Assembly: GCF_000484635.1 (NCBI RefSeq)
Contig: NZ_AXVM01000006.1
Coordinates: forward strand, 265,394-329,393
Direction of reading: 5' to 3'
DNA from: Comamonas badia DSM 17552
Lineage (GTDB): Bacteria > Pseudomonadota > Gammaproteobacteria > Burkholderiales > Burkholderiaceae_C
Length of the DNA stretch: 64,000 bases
The first letter of the stretch is position 1. Every line of letters starts with the position of its first letter. The notes under the pieces were generated by a model. The model made no database searches and had not been told where the DNA came from. It saw only the letters and a list, made by a program, of their open reading frames with translations. Both the position numbers and the translations under genes were made by a program. Below, piece by piece: positions 60,731-64,000 of this stretch.

Positions 60731-62248
60731 ATGCCTGAACATCTTCGCGCCCTGATCGTTGTGCTTGTGCTCGCGGGCGCAGCGTGGATCGTCACCCAGC
60801 CCAGCGTGGCACGCGCCACGTCTGCAGCTACCGCGCAGCAGTGGCGCAATTGGTGGTTTGGTTTCACTGTGGTGGCATTTGCGGTCGGCAGTTTCTGGCT
60901 CTACGCGGCTATCGTCGCCATCGTGCTGCTGGCGCAGCGACTCAAGCCAATTGATGCCTTGGCCGCCTACTGCCTGCTCTTGTTTGCCGTGCCGGCGGCA
61001 ACTGTAGACATTCCCGGCTTTGGGCTGATCAACTACTTTTTCACGCTCAGCCAGCCGCGCCTGCTGGCGCTGCTGCTGCTGGCGCCGGCGACCCTAGCGC
61101 TGGCGCGCCAGCCCGGCAGGGTGCGCCTGGGCAGCACGCTACCGGACAAATTGCTGCTGGGCTATGTCCTGCTGGCTGCTGTGCTGCAGCTGCGCGCGAG
61201 CAACTTCACCAGTACCTTGCGCGGCTGTTTTTACCTGGTGACAGACGTACTTTTGATCTACTACGTGGCCAGCCGTGCGCCGCAGCAGCCCAGCGATCTG
61301 CGCCGCGTGCTGCAGGCCTATGTGATGGCGGCAGCGCTGCTGGGCATTCTTTCTGTTTTTGAAACCCTACGGCACTGGAATTTGTATTCGGCCATGGTCA
61401 GCACCCTGGGGCTGGGTTGGGGCACTACGGGTTATCTTTCGCGTGAAGGGTTGCTGCGTGCCAACGGTAGCGTGGGGCAGGCGATTGTGCTGGGCTATGT
61501 GTCAGCCGTAGGGTTAGGGTTGTGGTTGGCTCTGCAGGAGGGGCAGCGCCGCACGCTGCGCAATCTGGCGCCTGCGTTGCTGATGGGCGGGGGCTTGCTG
61601 GCCGCTCTTTCGCGCGGGCCGTGGGTGGGTGCTGTAGCGGTATTGCTGGCCTTTCTATGGACGGGGCGCAATAGAGTGCAAAACATTGCCAAGCTGGGAG
61701 TTGCAGGCATTGCCGGGCTGGGCTTGTTGTCGCTGTTTGGTGCGGGCCAGAAAATTCTGTCTTTTCTGCCATTCATAGGCACGGTGGATTCCGGTAACGT
61801 GAGCTACCGCCAGCGGCTGCTGGATAACGCCTTGATCGTGATTGATCGCAATTTTTGGCTGGGTTCGGTGGACTACCGGCAAACGCCGGAAATGCAAAGC
61901 ATGATCCAGGGACAAGGAATCATTGATATTGTCAACACCTACCTCGGGGTTGCATTGAATTACGGGATTATTGGGTTGGCGCTGTTTGCCGGGTTCTTTA
62001 TCGTGATTCTCTGGCAACTCTGGCGCACGCAGACGCGGCTAGCCATGGATAGTGAATTGCGCACAATGGGGCGCAGCTTGCTCGCAACTTTTTTCGCGAT
62101 CGCCCTGATGATTTCCAGTGTCAGCACCATTGTGGTGGTGGCGCAGGTTTTTTGGCTAGTGGCGGGATTTGCTGTGGCCTGGCTGGGTTTGATGGCCAGC
62201 AAACGCCCCATTGGTAAGATACCCGCGCAACCGGTTTCCGCTGGGTGA
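60731..62248 (+). CDS. O-antigen ligase / EPS polymerase-like membrane protein
   Basis: A 505-residue protein with about twelve membrane helices, divergent from the ABC transporter. The Wzy_C/WaaL-type region has ALSRGPWVGAVAVLLAF, with the conserved Arg, preceded by LLRANGSVGQAIVLGYVSAV. It is followed by a periplasmic loop with GNVSYRQRLLDNALIVIDRN and GQGIIDIVNTYLGVALNYGI. These fit O-antigen ligases and EPS polymerases. Which of the two reactions it performs cannot be told from the sequence. Confidence 0.85.
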   Translation: MPEHLRALIVVLVLAGAAWIVTQPSVARATSAATAQQWRNWWFGFTVVAFAVGSFWLYAAIVAIVLLAQRLKPIDALAAYCLLLFAVPAATVDIPGFGLINYFFTLSQPRLLALLLLAPATLALARQPGRVRLGSTLPDKLLLGYVLLAAVLQLRASNFTSTLRGCFYLVTDVLLIYYVASRAPQQPSDLRRVLQAYVMAAALLGILSVFETLRHWNLYSAMVSTLGLGWGTTGYLSREGLLRANGSVGQAIVLGYVSAVGLGLWLALQEGQRRTLRNLAPALLMGGGLLAALSRGPWVGAVAVLLAFLWTGRNRVQNIAKLGVAGIAGLGLLSLFGAGQKILSFLPFIGTVDSGNVSYRQRLLDNALIVIDRNFWLGSVDYRQTPEMQSMIQGQGIIDIVNTYLGVALNYGIIGLALFAGFFIVILWQLWRTQTRLAMDSELRTMGRSLLATFFAIALMISSVSTIVVVAQVFWLVAGFAVAWLGLMASKRPIGKIPAQPVSAG

Positions 62249-62366
62249 TACAAAATCAATCTACAAGCCGCGAGGACTGAGCCATCCGAACCATTGCTGC
62301 GGTGCTGCAGGCTCGTAAACTCTTGGGGTTCTTTTAGCCCTCTTTGCCATTCCTGGCTGCAGCACC

Positions 62367-62929
62367 ATGCAAACCCTGACCCTTCCCATCGAAGACAACC
62401 TCACACTCTCCGCCGAAGAGGCGCGAGGCATGAGCGCCCTGCTGGCGCAAGACTTCAATCAGGCGGTGGCTTTTCTGAGACAACCCAGGGTGGTCTGCCG
62501 GGCGTGCATGAAGAGCTGCGGCTGCAGCGGCGGCTGAACCTGATCGTCTACCTGAACGCGCAGTGGGAAGAAGATTGGATGGGGCAGCTCGAATTGTGGA
62601 GTCGCGATATGTCCACCTGTGTGCAGCGCGTGTCGCCCATCCTGAACCGCTGCGTGGTCTTTCGCACCGATGCGGATACCTGGCACGGCCACCCCGATCC
62701 GCTGAACACGCCCGAGGGCGTGGCGCGCCACTCGATGGCGCTGTATTACTACACGGCATCGGCCGCCATCCATGAAGAAGTGCCGGCCAACAGCACGGTG
62801 TATGTGCCGCGCAAGGACGATGCGCCCGAGGTGCAGCGCGAGGCACGCACGATGCACAACTGGGAGCGCGCCCGCGATTGGCTGCTGCCAGCGGTGTACC
62901 GCCGGCTGTCGCGCTGGCGGTATCGGTGA
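62367..62929 (+). pseudogene. 2OG-Fe(II) oxygenase remnant with internal deletions
   Basis: From the ATG at 62367 the frame reads MQTLTLPIEDNLTLSAEEAR and runs only 56 codons. In another frame GGGFSETTQGGLPGVH is followed directly by EELRLQRRLNLIVYLN, then DMSTCVQRVSPILNR, TWHGHPDPLNTPEGVARHSM and ALYYYTAS, ending at 62929. In this family VH begins the HxD iron motif (VHADFNxHEEL), so the metal-binding Asp segment is deleted. A larger piece is also missing upstream. It cannot be an active hydroxylase. Confidence 0.7.
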
Positions 62930-63175
62930 TGGCAGCTGCAACAGCATGTTCGGCAGTGGGTTACCACGGTTTGCGTCGCAGAGCGCGTACCGGTCATTTG
63001 GTTGGAATGAACACTGACTGCTGACACTTGGTCCGTTTTGTAACCAGCCTGAAACGTCGTACGGTACTTTGGCGGCGTGCTGGCGATAGCGGTTGACCTA
63101 AACTTCTTTTGCCAATGGCACACCTTGCGTGATGGGCACGCAAAGTGTAGCGTCAGCCCTGTTTCACTCTGCATC
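62930..63175. other. intergenic stretch before the right-edge lipoprotein gene
   Basis: 246 bases without a convincing gene. Antisense frames here lack homology. A short palindromic stretch (TTGCGTGATGGGCACGCAA) near 63125-63143 may be part of the promoter. Confidence 0.35.
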
Positions 63176-64000
63176 GTGTCAAAAATCGCTCGTTTGGGTA
63201 CTTGTGTTCTGATCCTTGCAGCGGTGCTGCAGGCCTGCGGCGGTAATGGTGACGCACCGCCACCTCCGCCTCTTCCTGAACTGACTACACAGGCGGCGAG
63301 CATAGGCATGAATTTGCCGATGCTGAGCTATTGGGACCGCAGCTTTGCGATGGCGGATGTGGTGCGGCAGGCTCAATTCAGGGACATGGGCTGGGGAACA
63401 GACGTAGCCCCTGATACAACTGGTGCACCGGGGCATGACTTCCGGCTCATGTTCAATTCGAGGACGATCGGTGCCGGCACCTACAAGCTGATCTTTACGG
63501 GAAAGGCGGACCTGTCCTTGGGCGGCGTAGCTGGAGGGCAGGTGCGCAACCAGGCGTACGACGCAACGAGCAACCGCAGCACGGCCGATGTCGTACTGCC
63601 CCAGGACGTCACGGGCAACACCTGGCTTACTTTTGAGAACACCCGGCGCACGGCTGCATCCACAGGAGCGGACGGCGTTACCCAGGTCCATCTCTGGCGC
63701 CCGGGCTATGCGACGGATGGTTCGGTCCTGTTCACCTCGGAATTCATCACTGCCATGCGCAAGGTGCAAATCCTGCGGGCGATGGACATGACATCGACCA
63801 ACACCAACCCCACGGCGCACTGGAGCGAGCGCACGCGCCCGGACTTCATCGGCATGACCGAGGCCAAAGGGCAATCGTGGGAGTTGCTGGTGCAACTGGC
63901 GAACGCGACCGGGCGCGACCTGTGGATCAACGTGCCGGTGAAGGCGGACGACGACTACATCGCCAAGCTGGCGCAGCTTTTCCGCTACGGGTCTGATGGC
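63176..64000 (+). CDS. secreted lipoprotein, probable extracellular carbohydrate-associated protein (3' end outside window)
   Basis: An open frame of 275 codons from a GTG at 63176 to the window edge. It begins VSKIARLGTCVLILAAVLQA followed by the lipobox Cys (LQAC-GGNG) and a Pro-rich linker (DAPPPPPLPEL). The mature part has MNLPMLSYWDRSFAMADVVR, a beta-rich middle (YKLIFTGKADLSLGG), and WINVPVKADDDYIAKLAQLF. I recall similar WINVPV-DDDY segments in large secreted proteins annotated as cellulose-binding or glycoside-related, so that is only a hint. The start is uncertain because no good ribosome site is seen. Confidence 0.6.
   Translation, partial: MSKIARLGTCVLILAAVLQACGGNGDAPPPPPLPELTTQAASIGMNLPMLSYWDRSFAMADVVRQAQFRDMGWGTDVAPDTTGAPGHDFRLMFNSRTIGAGTYKLIFTGKADLSLGGVAGGQVRNQAYDATSNRSTADVVLPQDVTGNTWLTFENTRRTAASTGADGVTQVHLWRPGYATDGSVLFTSEFITAMRKVQILRAMDMTSTNTNPTAHWSERTRPDFIGMTEAKGQSWELLVQLANATGRDLWINVPVKADDDYIAKLAQLFRYGSDG

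Overview
The window reads as a chromosomal segment of a high-GC betaproteobacterium, most likely Burkholderiales close to Comamonadaceae. The pointers are the overall codon use, the trxA-rho-rpmE2 order, fabI beside a yejABEF importer, and an EpsA/exosortase locus. No name can be fixed from sequence alone. No insertion sequence, prophage, CRISPR array or rRNA was recognised; one tRNA-Ser(GGA) is present.

Layout. 1-2.1 kb (minus): two YeeE/YedE sulfur-transport half-proteins, a Cys-rich NPC-repeat secreted protein and a DUF6969-like protein, in that transcription order. 2.2-8.5 kb (plus): an AI-2E/PerM-type permease, an HSL-type esterase, a tandem universal stress protein, and a copper cassette (TolC-like lipoprotein, Tat multicopper oxidase, CusF-like protein). 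8.6-14.9 kb (minus): a yejABEF peptide importer interrupted by a vapBC toxin-antitoxin pair. 15-18.2 kb: fabI, cheV and a TIGR03862-type flavoprotein. 18.2-29 kb: a Phd/PIN toxin-antitoxin pair, a lower-GC 1331-residue NACHT/STAND protein with a C-terminal PD-(D/E)XK nuclease, and addAB. 29-34.5 kb: trxA, rho, rpmE2, a membrane glycosyltransferase-like protein, a MATE transporter and the tRNA.

34.7-62 kb is a surface and exopolysaccharide region. The LuxR-type regulator EpsA is followed by three tandem paralogous secreted proteins with VPLPA/PEP-CTERM-like sorting tails, a PEP-CTERM-locus ATPase, a TPR lipoprotein (PrsT type) and an exosortase-EpsI fusion (XrtD type). Next come GDP-mannose synthesis, a WecG-type transferase, several glycosyltransferases, a serine-acetyltransferase-like enzyme, a GMC oxidoreductase, an ABC flippase and an O-antigen-ligase/polymerase-like protein. 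The likely logic is that EpsA and the shared upstream boxes control secreted proteins sorted by the exosortase, while the sugar genes build the polysaccharide they associate with. This locus is peppered with small accessory genes: a Fic protein, a second vapBC, a relB remnant, a broken acetyltransferase copy, a frameshifted glycosyltransferase in a very AT-rich patch and a broken 2OG oxygenase. A lipoprotein gene runs off the right edge.

The two strongest candidates for something undescribed are the NACHT protein carrying its nuclease at the C terminus, and the trio of exosortase-sorted proteins that share a Cys/Gln pattern like that of thioester-domain adhesins. A short imperfect hairpin repeat occurs at least nine times, several times inside reading frames.
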